Positions 53,640-63,087 of a DNA stretch of 64,000 bases are shown piece by piece. How positions within the stretch are numbered: the stretch's first letter is position 1; each line of letters begins with the position of its first letter. The notes beneath the pieces were generated by a model. It saw only the letters and a list, made by a program, of their open reading frames with translations. It had not been told where the DNA came from and made no database searches. This DNA is from Maribacter sp. 4G9. GTDB taxonomy: Bacteria; Bacteroidota; Bacteroidia; Flavobacteriales; Flavobacteriaceae. Made by a program: the position numbers and the translations under genes. The stretch lies in NCBI RefSeq assembly GCF_002742265.1, contig NZ_MDGL01000065.1:35194-99193 (forward strand). Direction: 5' to 3'.

Positions 53640-54529
53640 TGGAATACTTGGTACTAAGCGTTCTTGCATCCAGTTTAATCTTTGTGATTTTTAAACTGTA
53701 CACCAAATACAGGATACAGACACTTTACGCCATTATTGTCAATTATTTTGTTGCGTGTTCCGTAGGAATCTATTTCTATACTGGTAGTGTTGAATTTTCA
53801 AAGGTCATTGAGCAACCTTGGTTTTTTGGAACGATTCTTTTGGGCGTTCTGTTCATTGTAGTTTTCAACCTTATGGCGGCCACTTCCCAAAAAGTGGGAG
53901 TTTCTGCGGCATCCGTAGCGACGAAGATGTCATTGGCGATACCTGTTGTCTTTGGCATGTGGATGTATGGGGAGCGCCTTGGCCTTTTTGAAATTTTGGG
54001 CATCCTTTTGGCCTTGGTGGCGGTATACCTGGCCACCATGCGAAAAAAGAATGTAGTCAACCACAGGTACCTCCTATTGTTGCCCGTGGCCGTATTTCTT
54101 GGTTCCGGCATCATAGACACGAGCATAAAATACGCCCAACAGGTATCCGTACCCGAAGAAGAATTCCCATTGTTTTCAGCCGTGGTATTTGGATCTGCAG
54201 CATCCTGTGGAATTTTGTTCATATTGTTGAAATCTTTTAGGGACGGCTTAAAAATAAATTCTAAAAATATCATTGGAGGTATCTGTTTGGGAGTGCCAAA
54301 TTTTTTTTCCATATACTTTTTAATGAAGGCATTAGATAGCGAAACCTTAAATAGCGCTTCAATATTTACGATCAATAACGTAGCCATTGTAATGCTTTCC
54401 ACATTGCTTGGTATATTCTTGTTCAAAGAAAGGATTAGTGGCAAAAATTGGATAGGCATAGGCCTGGCCATTGTTAGTATCGTTTTGGTAGCGCTAGGTA
54501 ATTCAATACAAAAAATGATGTTCGGATAA
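53639..54529 (+). CDS. EamA/DMT-family transporter
   Basis: 296 residues with ten hydrophobic segments arranged as two EamA halves (late helix NWIGIGLAIVSIVLVALG). Members export or import small metabolites such as amino acids, purines or sugars. The start overlaps the HAD stop by one base. In the context of ribD a flavin-related substrate would be tempting, but there is no evidence for it. Confidence 0.88.
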   Translation: MEYLVLSVLASSLIFVIFKLYTKYRIQTLYAIIVNYFVACSVGIYFYTGSVEFSKVIEQPWFFGTILLGVLFIVVFNLMAATSQKVGVSAASVATKMSLAIPVVFGMWMYGERLGLFEILGILLALVAVYLATMRKKNVVNHRYLLLLPVAVFLGSGIIDTSIKYAQQVSVPEEEFPLFSAVVFGSAASCGILFILLKSFRDGLKINSKNIIGGICLGVPNFFSIYFLMKALDSETLNSASIFTINNVAIVMLSTLLGIFLFKERISGKNWIGIGLAIVSIVLVALGNSIQKMMFG

Positions 54530-54538
54530 ACCAAAGCA

Positions 54539-55162
54539 ATGGATTCCAAAATCACTAGATTTAAGACTACGGACAAACCTTCGGGGGAAGTATTGTTCAA
54601 GGAAAAGAAAAGCAAGTTCTTTGGATATACCTTTCCTATAACTACCGAAGAAGAAGTGAAACCGATTCTTGACGAACTTCGCAAACTTCACCCTACGGCA
54701 AACCACGTGTGCTATGCTTGGCAATTAGGAATTACAGACGTTCAATATAGGGCCAATGATGATGGGGAGCCCAACAATTCTGCTGGACTGCCTATTTATG
54801 GTCAGATACAATCCTTTGACGTAACCAATGTGCTGGTAGCTGTAGCCAGGATTTTTGGAGGTACAAAATTGGGTGTAGGCGGTTTGATGACCGCTTACAG
54901 GGAGACGGCCAAGTTGGCATTGGAAAATTCTGTGATATCTGAAAAAGTTTTAACGGAGGAAGTGTCCATGTCATTTGAATATGCGGAAATGGATACCGTC
55001 ATGAGGTTCATTAAAAAGAACCAATTGGAAATACTTTCCCAAAAGCTGCATCTGGATTGTGAAATACGTGTTTCCGTTCAAAAAGATCTACTACCCGGCA
55101 TTTTGGAACAACTGGAAGCCCATCATAAAATTTCCGTCCAATTGCCTGATTTAAAAAAGTAG
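54539..55162 (+). CDS. YigZ/IMPACT-family protein
   Basis: 207 residues, cytosolic. The signature KSKFFGYTFPI, HPTANHVCYAWQLG, DDGEPNNSAGLPIYGQI and FGGTKLGVGGLMTAYRETA is the UPF0029 N-terminal domain; a C-terminal ferredoxin-like domain follows. The family includes eukaryotic IMPACT (a regulator of GCN2), but the bacterial role is not known. It is 9 bases after the transporter gene, so it ends the ribD transcript and then meets the converging thioesterase gene with a 3-base gap. Confidence 0.92.
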   Translation: MDSKITRFKTTDKPSGEVLFKEKKSKFFGYTFPITTEEEVKPILDELRKLHPTANHVCYAWQLGITDVQYRANDDGEPNNSAGLPIYGQIQSFDVTNVLVAVARIFGGTKLGVGGLMTAYRETAKLALENSVISEKVLTEEVSMSFEYAEMDTVMRFIKKNQLEILSQKLHLDCEIRVSVQKDLLPGILEQLEAHHKISVQLPDLKK

Positions 55163-55165
55163 GAA

Positions 55166-55561
55166 TTATGATAGTTTTTCCAGAATATAATCCGGACATT
55201 TTATAGGCTTTTTCTTATAAGCGTCCATGAACACCAAAACGGTGTTCGCTTCGATCAAAATTTCACCAGCCTCGTTCAGTATAACATAGTCAAATTCTAT
55301 GCGTACGGACGGTTTGCTTTTTAGTTGGGTACGGACCGTGATAAGGTCGTCATATCGCGCAGGATTTTTATACTCTATTTTAAGGGAAATAACTGGAAGC
55401 ATGACCCCATGCTCCTCCATCCATTTGTAGGAAAGCCCCAGGGACCTTAGCCACTCAACCCTTCCCATCTCAAGATATTGCGCGTAGTTACCATAATACA
55501 CAACGCCCATTTGATCTGTTTCCCCATATCTTACGCGAAAAGAAATTTCGTTAAACCCCAT
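55166..55561 (-). CDS. Hotdog-fold acyl-CoA thioesterase (YbgC/4HBT type)
   Basis: About 131 residues from the ATG at 55561. The motif FRVRYGETDQMGVVYYGNYAQYLEMGR contains the catalytic Asp of the 4-hydroxybenzoyl-CoA thioesterase family; RVEWLRSLGLSY follows. It is monocistronic, facing dnaA. The longer in-frame start at 55609 was rejected, since its leader is not family-like. Chain-length preference is unknown. Confidence 0.9.
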   Translation of the reverse strand: MGFNEISFRVRYGETDQMGVVYYGNYAQYLEMGRVEWLRSLGLSYKWMEEHGVMLPVISLKIEYKNPARYDDLITVRTQLKSKPSVRIEFDYVILNEAGEILIEANTVLVFMDAYKKKPIKCPDYILEKLS

Positions 55562-55667
55562 TGATTTATAATTAAAAACTATATATTTAAAGCCCCCGTT
55601 GGTAGGCAACGAACATGAGAAAAAAAAAGCTCAAATTCAAGAGGCATTGATTTTTTTTTTAGAATTT

Positions 55668-55688
55668 TTGTTCACATATTTGTCCACT
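55668..55688 (+). promoter_or_regulatory. Two DnaA-box-like sites upstream of dnaA
   Basis: TTGTTCACA (55668-55676) and TTGTCCACT (55680-55688) lie in tandem 80-100 bases before the dnaA ATG, each with two mismatches to TTATCCACA. They may serve for autoregulation. The neighbouring A/T tract (55649-55661) is also notable. Confidence 0.35.
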
Positions 55689-55767
55689 TTACAGAGCTAA
55701 AATAACTGTCTCTATTTTTTTTAAATTGTTCGCTTTAAACTAACCAATAACAAGAGCTTTAATTATT

Positions 55768-57192
55768 ATGAATGTTACTGCCGATTCCGTATGGAAAAAT
55801 TGTTTGGTATTTATCAAGGATAACATCCAACCGCAGGCATTCAAAACTTGGTTTGAACCTATAAAGCCTATCAAGCTTTCCAACAATGCGTTAAGTATAC
55901 AAGTGCCAAGTAAATTTTTTTACGAGTGGCTGGAAGAGCATTATGTGAAATTACTTAAGGTAGCTTTAACGAAACAGCTTGGTGAAACCGCCAAATTGGT
56001 ATACATCATTAAGATGGAAAATACTTATGGCAACAAAGAACCTTTCACTGAAAAAATACCCAGTTCCAATAGGGGCAATATGGGTCCCCAAGAAATGGAC
56101 GTTCCCATAAAGTCCAAAAATCCGGAACTACGAAATCCCTTTGTAATCCCAGGTATTAGGAATATTAAAATTGAATCCCAGTTAAACCCAAACTATAATT
56201 TCGATAATTTTCTGGAAGGTGATTCCAATCGCTTGGCGCGCTCTGCGGGTATGGCCGTAGCCAACAAACCGGGAGGCACATCCTTTAACCCCTTGTTGGT
56301 TTTTGGGGGCGTTGGTTTGGGAAAGACCCATTTGGCGCATGCCATTGGGGTAGAAATAAAGGACAAATATCCAGAACGTACCGTATTATATATTTCGGCG
56401 GAAAAATTCACCCAACAGTACATAGAATCCGTCAAAAAAAATACCCGAAACGATTTTATCCATTTCTATCAGTTAATAGATGTTTTGATTATTGACGATG
56501 TTCAATTCCTTTCCGGCAAATCTGGAACCCAGGATGTGTTCTTCCATATCTTCAATCATCTCCATCAAAATGGCAAACAGGTCATTTTAACTTCGGATAA
56601 GGCTCCAGTAGATATGCAGGACTTCGAGCAACGCCTACTTTCCCGCTTTAAATGGGGATTGTCGGCAGAATTGCAAAGTCCGGATTATGAAACCCGAATT
56701 TCCATCCTAAAGAACAAACTATATAGGGATGGCGTGGAAATGCCCGATGATATCATTGACTATGTTGCCAAACACATCAAGACCAATATCAGGGAACTGG
56801 AAGGTGCTATTATTTCCCTTATTGCCCAATCTACCCTAAACAAACGGGAAGTTACCATTGAATTGGCGCAACAAGTAGTGGAGAAGTTCGTAAAGAACAC
56901 CAAAAGGGAGGTATCCATTGATTATATACAGAAGGTAGTTTCCGATTACTTTGAAATGGACGTAGCCACGTTACAATCCAAAACAAGAAAAAGACATATT
57001 GTGCAGGCGAGGCAATTGGCCATGTTCTTTGCAAAAAAATTCACAAAGGCCTCTTTGGCGAGCATTGGTTCGCAAATTGGCAAAAGGGACCACGCTACCG
57101 TTTTACATGCATGTAAAACCGTGGATAATCTGGCCGAAACGGATAAGCAGTTCCGTAAATATATAGAAGACCTTACCAAAAAATTCTCCTGA
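55768..57192 (+). CDS. dnaA: Chromosomal replication initiator
   Basis: Binds the origin and opens it with ATP. 474 residues; N-terminal domain I (DSVWKNCLVFIKDNIQPQAF), linker, AAA+ core with Walker A FGGVGLGKTHLAHAIG, Walker B VLIIDDVQFLSGK, sensor II in NIRELEGAIISLIAQ and the domain IV DNA-binding helix-turn-helix signature IGKRDHATVLHACKTV. The next gene begins 5 bases after the stop. DnaA-box-like sequences upstream suggest self-control. Confidence 0.99.
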   Translation: MNVTADSVWKNCLVFIKDNIQPQAFKTWFEPIKPIKLSNNALSIQVPSKFFYEWLEEHYVKLLKVALTKQLGETAKLVYIIKMENTYGNKEPFTEKIPSSNRGNMGPQEMDVPIKSKNPELRNPFVIPGIRNIKIESQLNPNYNFDNFLEGDSNRLARSAGMAVANKPGGTSFNPLLVFGGVGLGKTHLAHAIGVEIKDKYPERTVLYISAEKFTQQYIESVKKNTRNDFIHFYQLIDVLIIDDVQFLSGKSGTQDVFFHIFNHLHQNGKQVILTSDKAPVDMQDFEQRLLSRFKWGLSAELQSPDYETRISILKNKLYRDGVEMPDDIIDYVAKHIKTNIRELEGAIISLIAQSTLNKREVTIELAQQVVEKFVKNTKREVSIDYIQKVVSDYFEMDVATLQSKTRKRHIVQARQLAMFFAKKFTKASLASIGSQIGKRDHATVLHACKTVDNLAETDKQFRKYIEDLTKKFS

Positions 57193-57197
57193 ATTTG

Positions 57198-57650
57198 ATG
57201 AAGACCAAAGTTTTGATGGTTTGCCTTGGAAATATCTGCAGGTCGCCATTGGCCGAGGGCATTCTAAAAAGCAAGGTTGACATCACTACGGTATATATAG
57301 ATTCTGCAGGCACTGGAGGATATCATATTGGAAATCCACCCGATCCCAGATCCATTGCAATTGCCAGAAAATATGGTATCGACATCAGCCGTCAAGTATG
57401 CCGAAAACTTAAGGCGACGGATTTGGATGATTTTGACATCATTTATGCCATGGATAAAAGCAATTATGGCAACATTATTGGCTTGAGCAGAAATGAGGAG
57501 CAAGCGGCCAAGGTAAAACTATTGCTAGGTGAAACAAACGATGGGGAGCTAGAGGTGCCGGACCCTTATTATGATACGGCCGATGGATTTGATCATGTCT
57601 TTCACTTGATAGACAAGGCCTGCGATGCCATTGCAAAAAAACTTTCCTAG
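57198..57650 (+). CDS. Low-molecular-weight protein-tyrosine phosphatase
   Basis: About 150 residues from ATG at 57198. The catalytic loop C-x5-R-S is VCLGNICRSPLAEG and the general acid lies in VPDPYYDTADGFDHV. Family members dephosphorylate tyrosine, and in bacteria often control tyrosine kinases of polysaccharide export. The overlap with the next frame and a 5-base gap from dnaA indicate a single transcript. A kinase gene is not near. Confidence 0.93.
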   Translation: MKTKVLMVCLGNICRSPLAEGILKSKVDITTVYIDSAGTGGYHIGNPPDPRSIAIARKYGIDISRQVCRKLKATDLDDFDIIYAMDKSNYGNIIGLSRNEEQAAKVKLLLGETNDGELEVPDPYYDTADGFDHVFHLIDKACDAIAKKLS

Positions 57651-57654
57651 ACAT

Positions 57655-58377
57655 ATGGCAGAAGAAATATCCAAAAAAGGCAAGCTCTATTTAATTCCCT
57701 CCACCCTTGGAGAAATTCCCCCATTGGAAGTACTTCCCATTTCCATTAAACGGGCGATCGAAGAAATAAACATCTACATTGTTGAGAACGAAAAGACGGC
57801 TCGACATTTTATAAAGAAAATTTCGCCCAGAAAATCACAACCCTCCTTGACCCTTTTTTCACTCAACAAGTTCACAGAAGCGTCTGAGATACCTAGTTTT
57901 TTGAACCCATGTTCGGAAGGATATGATGTGGGCATATTGTCCGAAGCTGGATGCCCAGGAATTGCAGATCCAGGGGCCGCCGTCGTAAAAATTGCCCATG
58001 AGAGGAACATACAAGTGGTTCCGTTGGTTGGACCATCCTCTATCATTCTTGCCCTCATGGCCAGTGGCATGAACGGACAAAATTTTGCTTTCAATGGTTA
58101 TTTGGCGATTGAAGGCTCAGAAAGGAAAAAACAGATAAAGACCTTGGAAAAAAAATCCAAGGAAGAAAATCAATCCCAAATTTTCATAGAAACACCCTAC
58201 AGAAACAATAAGCTGTTGGAAGAGCTTGTAAAAACGGTCTCCGGTAATACTAGAATTTGCGTAGCATGTGACATTACCCTTACCACAGAATTTATTAGGA
58301 CCAAGCCTGCATCTCAATGGAAATTGGAACAGGTAGACCTACATAAACGCCCAACAATCTTTATCATTCAGGCATAA
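57655..58377 (+). CDS. RsmI-like SAM-dependent methyltransferase (tetrapyrrole-methylase fold)
   Basis: About 240 residues from ATG at 57655. The fold is recognised by LYLIPSTLGEIPP at the N terminus, GILSEAGCPGIADPGAAVV and VVPLVGPSSIILALMASGMNG in the middle, and the late IFIETPYRNNKLLEEL. These resemble RsmI, which 2'-O-methylates C1402 of 16S rRNA, but the protein is shorter and more divergent than standard RsmI; Bacteroidota often carry such a second member. It follows the phosphatase gene by four bases. Confidence 0.85.
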   Translation: MAEEISKKGKLYLIPSTLGEIPPLEVLPISIKRAIEEINIYIVENEKTARHFIKKISPRKSQPSLTLFSLNKFTEASEIPSFLNPCSEGYDVGILSEAGCPGIADPGAAVVKIAHERNIQVVPLVGPSSIILALMASGMNGQNFAFNGYLAIEGSERKKQIKTLEKKSKEENQSQIFIETPYRNNKLLEELVKTVSGNTRICVACDITLTTEFIRTKPASQWKLEQVDLHKRPTIFIIQA

Positions 58378-58430
58378 AAAAACCTTAACATTACTGCCAA
58401 GGCTTTCCCATTTTCATAGGTAATAGTACT

Positions 58431-59060
58431 TTATATTCTTGGGTTTTTTATAGGTTTGATCATAGTGATGTCAAATCCTGAAAATATCTTTAAATACGTC
58501 GCGATAGTAGTTCCATAACCGTCCGTAACATCTGTCTTACCAAAGGTCCGCAAATACTGTTTCACGTTTCCAGGTCCCGCTAGATGGGCAGCAGCCACGA
58601 TACCAGATTCGGTTACTTCGATGCCATTGATACGTTTGCCCACAAATCGCTGGATATCCTTTCTTAAAATCCATTTGTTTCGGGCGATATTCTTTTCGAA
58701 AACTTCCTCTTGTAAGGCAGGGTTTTCCAAAAAATGAATCGAGTCGTATACACCTACTAGGGCCAACGTATTGACGCCGAATTGGTATTTACCCAAATAT
58801 CCGAAAGAATTTACAGCCGAATAACTGCCTTGAGACTCCTTAAAAGCCAAGGCTTCCTTAAAACCGATGTACCTACTCCCCAAGAATGGTGGTCGTACAT
58901 TCATTTTTTCAAAATAAGATTTGTCCTGGGGGAACAAAAACGGAGGGGGTTCTTTTACTTTTAAAGCTTCAGGAACTTCAACATTGTAAAGCCTAAAACT
59001 GAAACTCGAAAAAATAAAAATCACGATAAGAGGACAAGAGAACAATATCCATCTTTTCAT
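58431..59060 (-). CDS. Lytic transglycosylase/lysozyme-like exported protein
   Basis: 209 residues with an N-terminal signal or anchor (MKRWILFSCPLIVIFIFSSFSF). The SLT-like core shows the catalytic Glu in ALAFKESQGSYSAVNSFGYLGKYQFG, followed by AAHLAGPGNVKQYLRTFG and NPALQEEVFEK. This is the pattern of peptidoglycan-cleaving transglycosylases. The context is cell wall: mltG lies 146 bases upstream in the same direction. A phage origin is not indicated. Exact class (SLT, lysozyme) is uncertain. Confidence 0.72.
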   Translation of the reverse strand: MKRWILFSCPLIVIFIFSSFSFRLYNVEVPEALKVKEPPPFLFPQDKSYFEKMNVRPPFLGSRYIGFKEALAFKESQGSYSAVNSFGYLGKYQFGVNTLALVGVYDSIHFLENPALQEEVFEKNIARNKWILRKDIQRFVGKRINGIEVTESGIVAAAHLAGPGNVKQYLRTFGKTDVTDGYGTTIATYLKIFSGFDITMIKPIKNPRI

Positions 59061-59116
59061 AAAGTGTTTTTCTTAAGACTTACAGCTATAAAAATCGCTT
59101 GCTTAAATTTCTGGTG

Positions 59117-59124
59117 CAAAGTTA
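59117..59124 (-). promoter_or_regulatory. -7 element (TAACTTTG) ahead of the lytic transglycosylase gene
   Basis: Perfect TAnnTTTG on the minus strand, 56 bases from the start codon; no TTG at the expected spacing was found. Confidence 0.3.
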
Positions 59125-59206
59125 GGTATGTTAAAAACGTAAATTGGGAAGATTTTGTTAAAAATATACACTTTTAGTTAACATGTCTTAAAATGACGAT
59201 AAGGGC

Positions 59207-60250
59207 CTACCTGTTGATTTTCTGTTCGTTAAGCCAGCGGATGTATTGTGCCTTATTTCGGTTATGCTGCGCAATATTCTCGGCAAACATATGATAACCA
59301 AAGTTCTTTACGTTGGCCACAAAATAGTAGTAGTTATGTTTTTCCGGGTTTAGGACAGCGTCAACCGCACTTATATCGGGCATGGTAATTGGTCCGGGAG
59401 GAACGCCTCCGTATTTATAGGTATTGTAGGGCGAATCCATTTCCAAATCCCTATACAAGACCCTTTTTATAATGGTGTCGTAATTACCGGTTTCCTTTTT
59501 AATGGCGTAGATAACCGTAGGGTCCGCCTGTAAGAGCATACCCGATCTTAATCGGTTTAAATAGACACCTGCAACACGTGGTCTTTCGTCCACCTTGGCA
59601 GTTTCCTTATGGACAATAGCGGCCAAAGAAACCACCTCAGTGGGTGTCATTCCCTGGGCCTTGGCCTTTGCAAGCCTATCCTCGGTCCAAAAACGTTTAT
59701 ACTCCTTTAGCATACGGTCCCGGAATTCTTCCGCAGAAGTGTTCCAAAAAAATTCGTAACTATTGGGTATGTACAAGGCCAATTTAGTTTCTTTATCAAA
59801 ACCGTTCTCACCCAGAAACTCGGTATCATTAAAAACCTTCAAAAGACTAAGGCTATCCGCTTCTATTTGCTCGGAAATCCTGCCCGCCAGTGAGGCAATA
59901 TTTTCCTGATTGTTGAAGGATACCCTTACGGGGATGTTGTTTACCCTTAGATTGTTGATAATGTCGTTATTGGTCATACCCTTTGAAATGCGATATTTCC
60001 CACCCCTAATATTGGATGCATATCCCTTCCTCTCAGCAGCTTTTTGAAAAGATGGAAGATCGGTCAAAAGTGGCTCGAGCTGTTCCTTAACATCCGCAAA
60101 GGAATCGTTGGAACCTATATAAACAAATGCTTCCTTGTTATTAAAGCTGGTATTTGGTGTGAAAAAGGTGCTATAGACCCTATAGGCAAATACACCGGCC
60201 CCGATCAGTCCAAGTATCAATATGGCGACCACAATTTTTTTGATGTACAT
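59207..60250 (-). CDS. mltG: Endolytic murein transglycosylase
   Basis: 347 residues, a single N-terminal membrane helix followed by a LysM-like region and the YceG/MltG catalytic domain. The core motif VSLAAIVHKETAKVDERPRVAGVYLNRL contains the catalytic Glu, and LQADPTVIYA and PYNTYKYGGVPPGPI are typical. It cleaves nascent glycan strands and limits their length. It overlaps the upstream GNAT stop by one base, hence a dapF-GNAT-mltG transcript. Confidence 0.95.
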   Translation of the reverse strand: MYIKKIVVAILILGLIGAGVFAYRVYSTFFTPNTSFNNKEAFVYIGSNDSFADVKEQLEPLLTDLPSFQKAAERKGYASNIRGGKYRISKGMTNNDIINNLRVNNIPVRVSFNNQENIASLAGRISEQIEADSLSLLKVFNDTEFLGENGFDKETKLALYIPNSYEFFWNTSAEEFRDRMLKEYKRFWTEDRLAKAKAQGMTPTEVVSLAAIVHKETAKVDERPRVAGVYLNRLRSGMLLQADPTVIYAIKKETGNYDTIIKRVLYRDLEMDSPYNTYKYGGVPPGPITMPDISAVDAVLNPEKHNYYYFVANVKNFGYHMFAENIAQHNRNKAQYIRWLNEQKINR

Positions 60251-60774
60251 TATCTAAAAATCTTTTGAAATAACAATTCGTTTTTAAAAACGCCTTCGGT
60301 AAATATCCAATCCCTTTTGGTTCCCACCAGTTGAAAACCCAGTTTTTTAAACAGATGGAGACTTCTTTCGTTTTCTTCCAAAATATTGGCGTATAGCTGT
60401 TGCAGACCCAAGGTCTTAAAGGCATACCTACATAAAATTTCAAGGGCTTCCGTACCAATGCCCTTGTTTCTTTTCCCTTCTTCCGAAATAATGATGCCAA
60501 CCCCTGCCCGCTTGTTTTTTGGGTCGAAATCGAAAAGGTCTATTAGGCCGATGGCCTCATTGTCCAACGTACAGATCACCAAACGCAATTGTTTGACATC
60601 ATAAATATCCCTGTGGGCATTTTCCAGATACAGTTTTAAGACATTTCTGGAATAAGGCGCCAGTGTACCACTGATTTCCCAAACTGATGGATGGTTCTCC
60701 AGTTCGAAAAGTAAATCCAAGTCCCCTTTTTCCAAGGCCCTTAACTTAATACTATTTCCTTGAAGGTTTACCAT
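60250..60774 (-). CDS. GNAT-family N-acetyltransferase (RimJ/SpeG-like)
   Basis: 174 residues. The acetyl-CoA site is AGVGIIISEEGKRNKGIGTEALEILCRYAF and the C-terminal NERSLHLFKKLGFQLVG is typical of ribosomal-protein or polyamine acetyltransferases. The start overlaps the dapF 3' end by seven bases, and the stop meets the mltG ATG. The substrate is not inferred. Confidence 0.88.
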   Translation of the reverse strand: MVNLQGNSIKLRALEKGDLDLLFELENHPSVWEISGTLAPYSRNVLKLYLENAHRDIYDVKQLRLVICTLDNEAIGLIDLFDFDPKNKRAGVGIIISEEGKRNKGIGTEALEILCRYAFKTLGLQQLYANILEENERSLHLFKKLGFQLVGTKRDWIFTEGVFKNELLFQKIFR

Positions 60775-61544
60775 GAAATTTCACCTTTAAAAACCTGCTT
60801 GGCCTCTCCATTTAAATGGACTTTGCAATAGGTATCGTTTTCAAAATCAAATTCGACTTTTAACTGACCTCCCAAAGCTATTATATGTGCAAAATTATCC
60901 TTTAATTTTCCCAAATGATGCATCGCCAGTGCTACGGCCGTAACTCCCGTACCACAGGAAAGTGTCTCATCCTCCACTCCCCGCTCGTAGGTTCTTACCC
61001 TAAAGGTATCCCCGGTAACTTGTTCCACAAAATTGATATTGCTTCCCGTTTCCCCATAAATACCGTACCTTATTTTGGAACCCTCCTTGGCAACGTTGAA
61101 CTTTTCAAGATCTGAGACAAATTGTACGTGATGGGGCGAGCCCGTATTCAAGTACAGGGCATTTGGTTTACTTTTTAATTCCTTTACGTCCTGCATTTTT
61201 AGACGTACCCAATTTTCGTTGACCGATGCCGAATGGGGTCCGTCCACGGCCATGAATTGTGTTGTTGTATCTATAATGCCCAAGTACTTGGCAAATGCAA
61301 CAATACACCTTCCACCATTTCCACACATACTGCCCTCTTTGCCATCAGAATTGTAATACACCATTTTAAAATCCAAGGATGCATCATTTTCAAGAAGAAT
61401 GAGTCCGTCGGCCCCAATCCCAAATCTTCTGGAACACAAAAAAGCTACAAGGTTTTGGTCCTCCTTAGGAAAAAACAATGACCGATTGTCAATCATAATA
61501 AAGTCGTTCCCCGTTCCCTGGTACTTATAAAATGTAGTGGTCAT
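60768..61544 (-). CDS. dapF: Diaminopimelate epimerase
   Basis: Converts LL- to meso-diaminopimelate for murein and lysine. 258 residues in two similar halves, each with a catalytic Cys: MCGNGGRCIVAF and ETLSCGTGVTAVA. N terminus YKYQGTGNDFIMID is standard. It is the first gene of the transcript that continues through the GNAT gene to mltG, so precursor supply and strand cleavage are linked. A TATCTTTG -7 element sits 16 bases upstream. Confidence 0.97.
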   Translation of the reverse strand: MTTTFYKYQGTGNDFIMIDNRSLFFPKEDQNLVAFLCSRRFGIGADGLILLENDASLDFKMVYYNSDGKEGSMCGNGGRCIVAFAKYLGIIDTTTQFMAVDGPHSASVNENWVRLKMQDVKELKSKPNALYLNTGSPHHVQFVSDLEKFNVAKEGSKIRYGIYGETGSNINFVEQVTGDTFRVRTYERGVEDETLSCGTGVTAVALAMHHLGKLKDNFAHIIALGGQLKVEFDFENDTYCKVHLNGEAKQVFKGEISW

Positions 61545-61560
61545 AAGCTAAATTGAACCA

Positions 61561-61568
61561 CAAAGATA
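61561..61568 (-). promoter_or_regulatory. -7 element (TATCTTTG) ahead of dapF
   Basis: Perfect TAnnTTTG match on the minus strand, 16 bases upstream of the dapF start. No matching TTG was found at usual spacing. Confidence 0.45.
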
Positions 61569-61671
61569 GGATTTAATTGAGGCATCCTTGCAGTTAAAAA
61601 GTCGTTAAACCATTACCAAAAAAATGGAAATGATGTAATTTTACCTTTAAAAGGTTAAAACAGTATAGATT

Positions 61672-63069
61672 ATGAAGAGAATTGGAGGACTTTTACTCGT
61701 TTCCATCTTTGCCGGTGCCATAACATTAGGTACCTATAAGTTTTTCTTTGAGAAACCCAATTACGCCATTGTAACTTCCAATGATTCACAACCCATTTTT
61801 AGCACTAATTATACGCCTACTTCGGCTTTAGGCTCTGGAATAAATGAAGTTGATTTCACAAATGCCGCCGAACGTACGGTAAATTCCGTGGTCCACGTAA
61901 AAAACCTTACTTTAAGCGCTCGAAGAAGCAGTGTTTTCGATTTCTTCTACGGATCCGGAGGTACCGTAACTCCTCAAGTGGGAACAGGGTCCGGGGTGAT
62001 TATATCCCAAGATGGTTACATAGTGACCAATAATCATGTTATAGCCAATGCAACGCAGCTACAGGTGACCTTGAACAATAACCAGACCTTTGAAGCGGAA
62101 TTGGTGGGTACCGATCCAAATTCGGACATTGCCCTAATCAAAATAGATACTGAGGACAAACTACCTTATTTGGCGTTTGGAGATTCTGACAATACAAAAA
62201 TTGGGGAATGGGTATTGGCCGTTGGAAATCCGTTTAATTTGACATCTACTGTCACGGCGGGAATCGTAAGTGCAAAGGCCAGAAGTTTGGACACACGTTC
62301 CAATCAATCCTTCATTCAGACAGATGCCGCTGTAAATCCGGGAAACTCCGGAGGTGCTTTGGTAAACACCAATGGAGATTTGATTGGCATCAATACGGCC
62401 ATATCGTCGCAAACAGGATCATACGTAGGATATTCCTTTGCAGTTCCCAGCAATATCGCCAAGAAAGTCGTGAACGATATTATGGAGTATGGAAACGTTA
62501 GAAAAGCGTTTATGGGTATAAGTCCTGCCCCCGTGGATACCCGGGATGCTATAGAAAGGGGCATAAACAATATAGACGGTGTATACATTGAAAGCATTGA
62601 GGAAGAATCCGGTGCTGATGATGCAGGCTTGGAATTGGGCGATATCATTAAAAAGATCGATCAAATAGAGATACACAAATATCCGGACCTTACAGGCTAT
62701 TTGGGTACCAAAAGGCCAAATGATACTATTAATGTTACCGTTGAAAGAAATCAAGAACTATTGACCTTACCCGTAATCTTAAAGGAAAGGCAATTATTGA
62801 TAGTACCTGCCATGGGAATGGAAGTAAAGAACCTGACCAAAGAAGATCAAAAGAGATTTAGAACAAAAAACGGGGTGAAAATTACGGGAGTACCGGAGCG
62901 TTACAGGGGCTATGGGCTGGAAGGCAAGGTCATCGTTAAAGTAGATGAAAAGGATATTAAGGATATTTCGGATGCGGACACGGCCTTTGGGGCCATTTCT
63001 AGGTATGGAAAAACTATTATCACCATGCTTAATGAAAAAGGCGAGAGAGAACGCTTAATTTTTCAATAA
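61672..63069 (+). CDS. degP: DegP/HtrA-type periplasmic serine protease
   Basis: 465 residues. After a signal anchor (about residues 4-22) comes a trypsin-like domain with the His in VTNNHVIANA, the Asp in PNSDIALIKID and the Ser in DAAVNPGNSGGALVN, then two PDZ domains (one near SIEEESGADDAGLELGDIIKKID, the second beginning around ITGVPERYRGYG). It is a stress-linked protein-quality-control protease. It is followed by a strong terminator. Assignment to DegP versus DegQ cannot be settled. Confidence 0.95.
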   Translation: MKRIGGLLLVSIFAGAITLGTYKFFFEKPNYAIVTSNDSQPIFSTNYTPTSALGSGINEVDFTNAAERTVNSVVHVKNLTLSARRSSVFDFFYGSGGTVTPQVGTGSGVIISQDGYIVTNNHVIANATQLQVTLNNNQTFEAELVGTDPNSDIALIKIDTEDKLPYLAFGDSDNTKIGEWVLAVGNPFNLTSTVTAGIVSAKARSLDTRSNQSFIQTDAAVNPGNSGGALVNTNGDLIGINTAISSQTGSYVGYSFAVPSNIAKKVVNDIMEYGNVRKAFMGISPAPVDTRDAIERGINNIDGVYIESIEEESGADDAGLELGDIIKKIDQIEIHKYPDLTGYLGTKRPNDTINVTVERNQELLTLPVILKERQLLIVPAMGMEVKNLTKEDQKRFRTKNGVKITGVPERYRGYGLEGKVIVKVDEKDIKDISDADTAFGAISRYGKTIITMLNEKGERERLIFQ

Positions 63070-63087
63070 CTCAAATTTTAAGTTTGG

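Noticed and set aside
53776..54684. 302-codon open frame on the minus strand opposite the EamA transporter and start of yigZ
   Set aside because: The plus strand carries a ten-helix transporter with correct spacing to its neighbours. The reverse frame is low-complexity with no recognisable family, a typical shadow.
58431..59060. Prophage lysozyme
   Set aside because: It has a signal peptide, sits beside cell-wall genes (mltG, dapF) and no phage genes are near.
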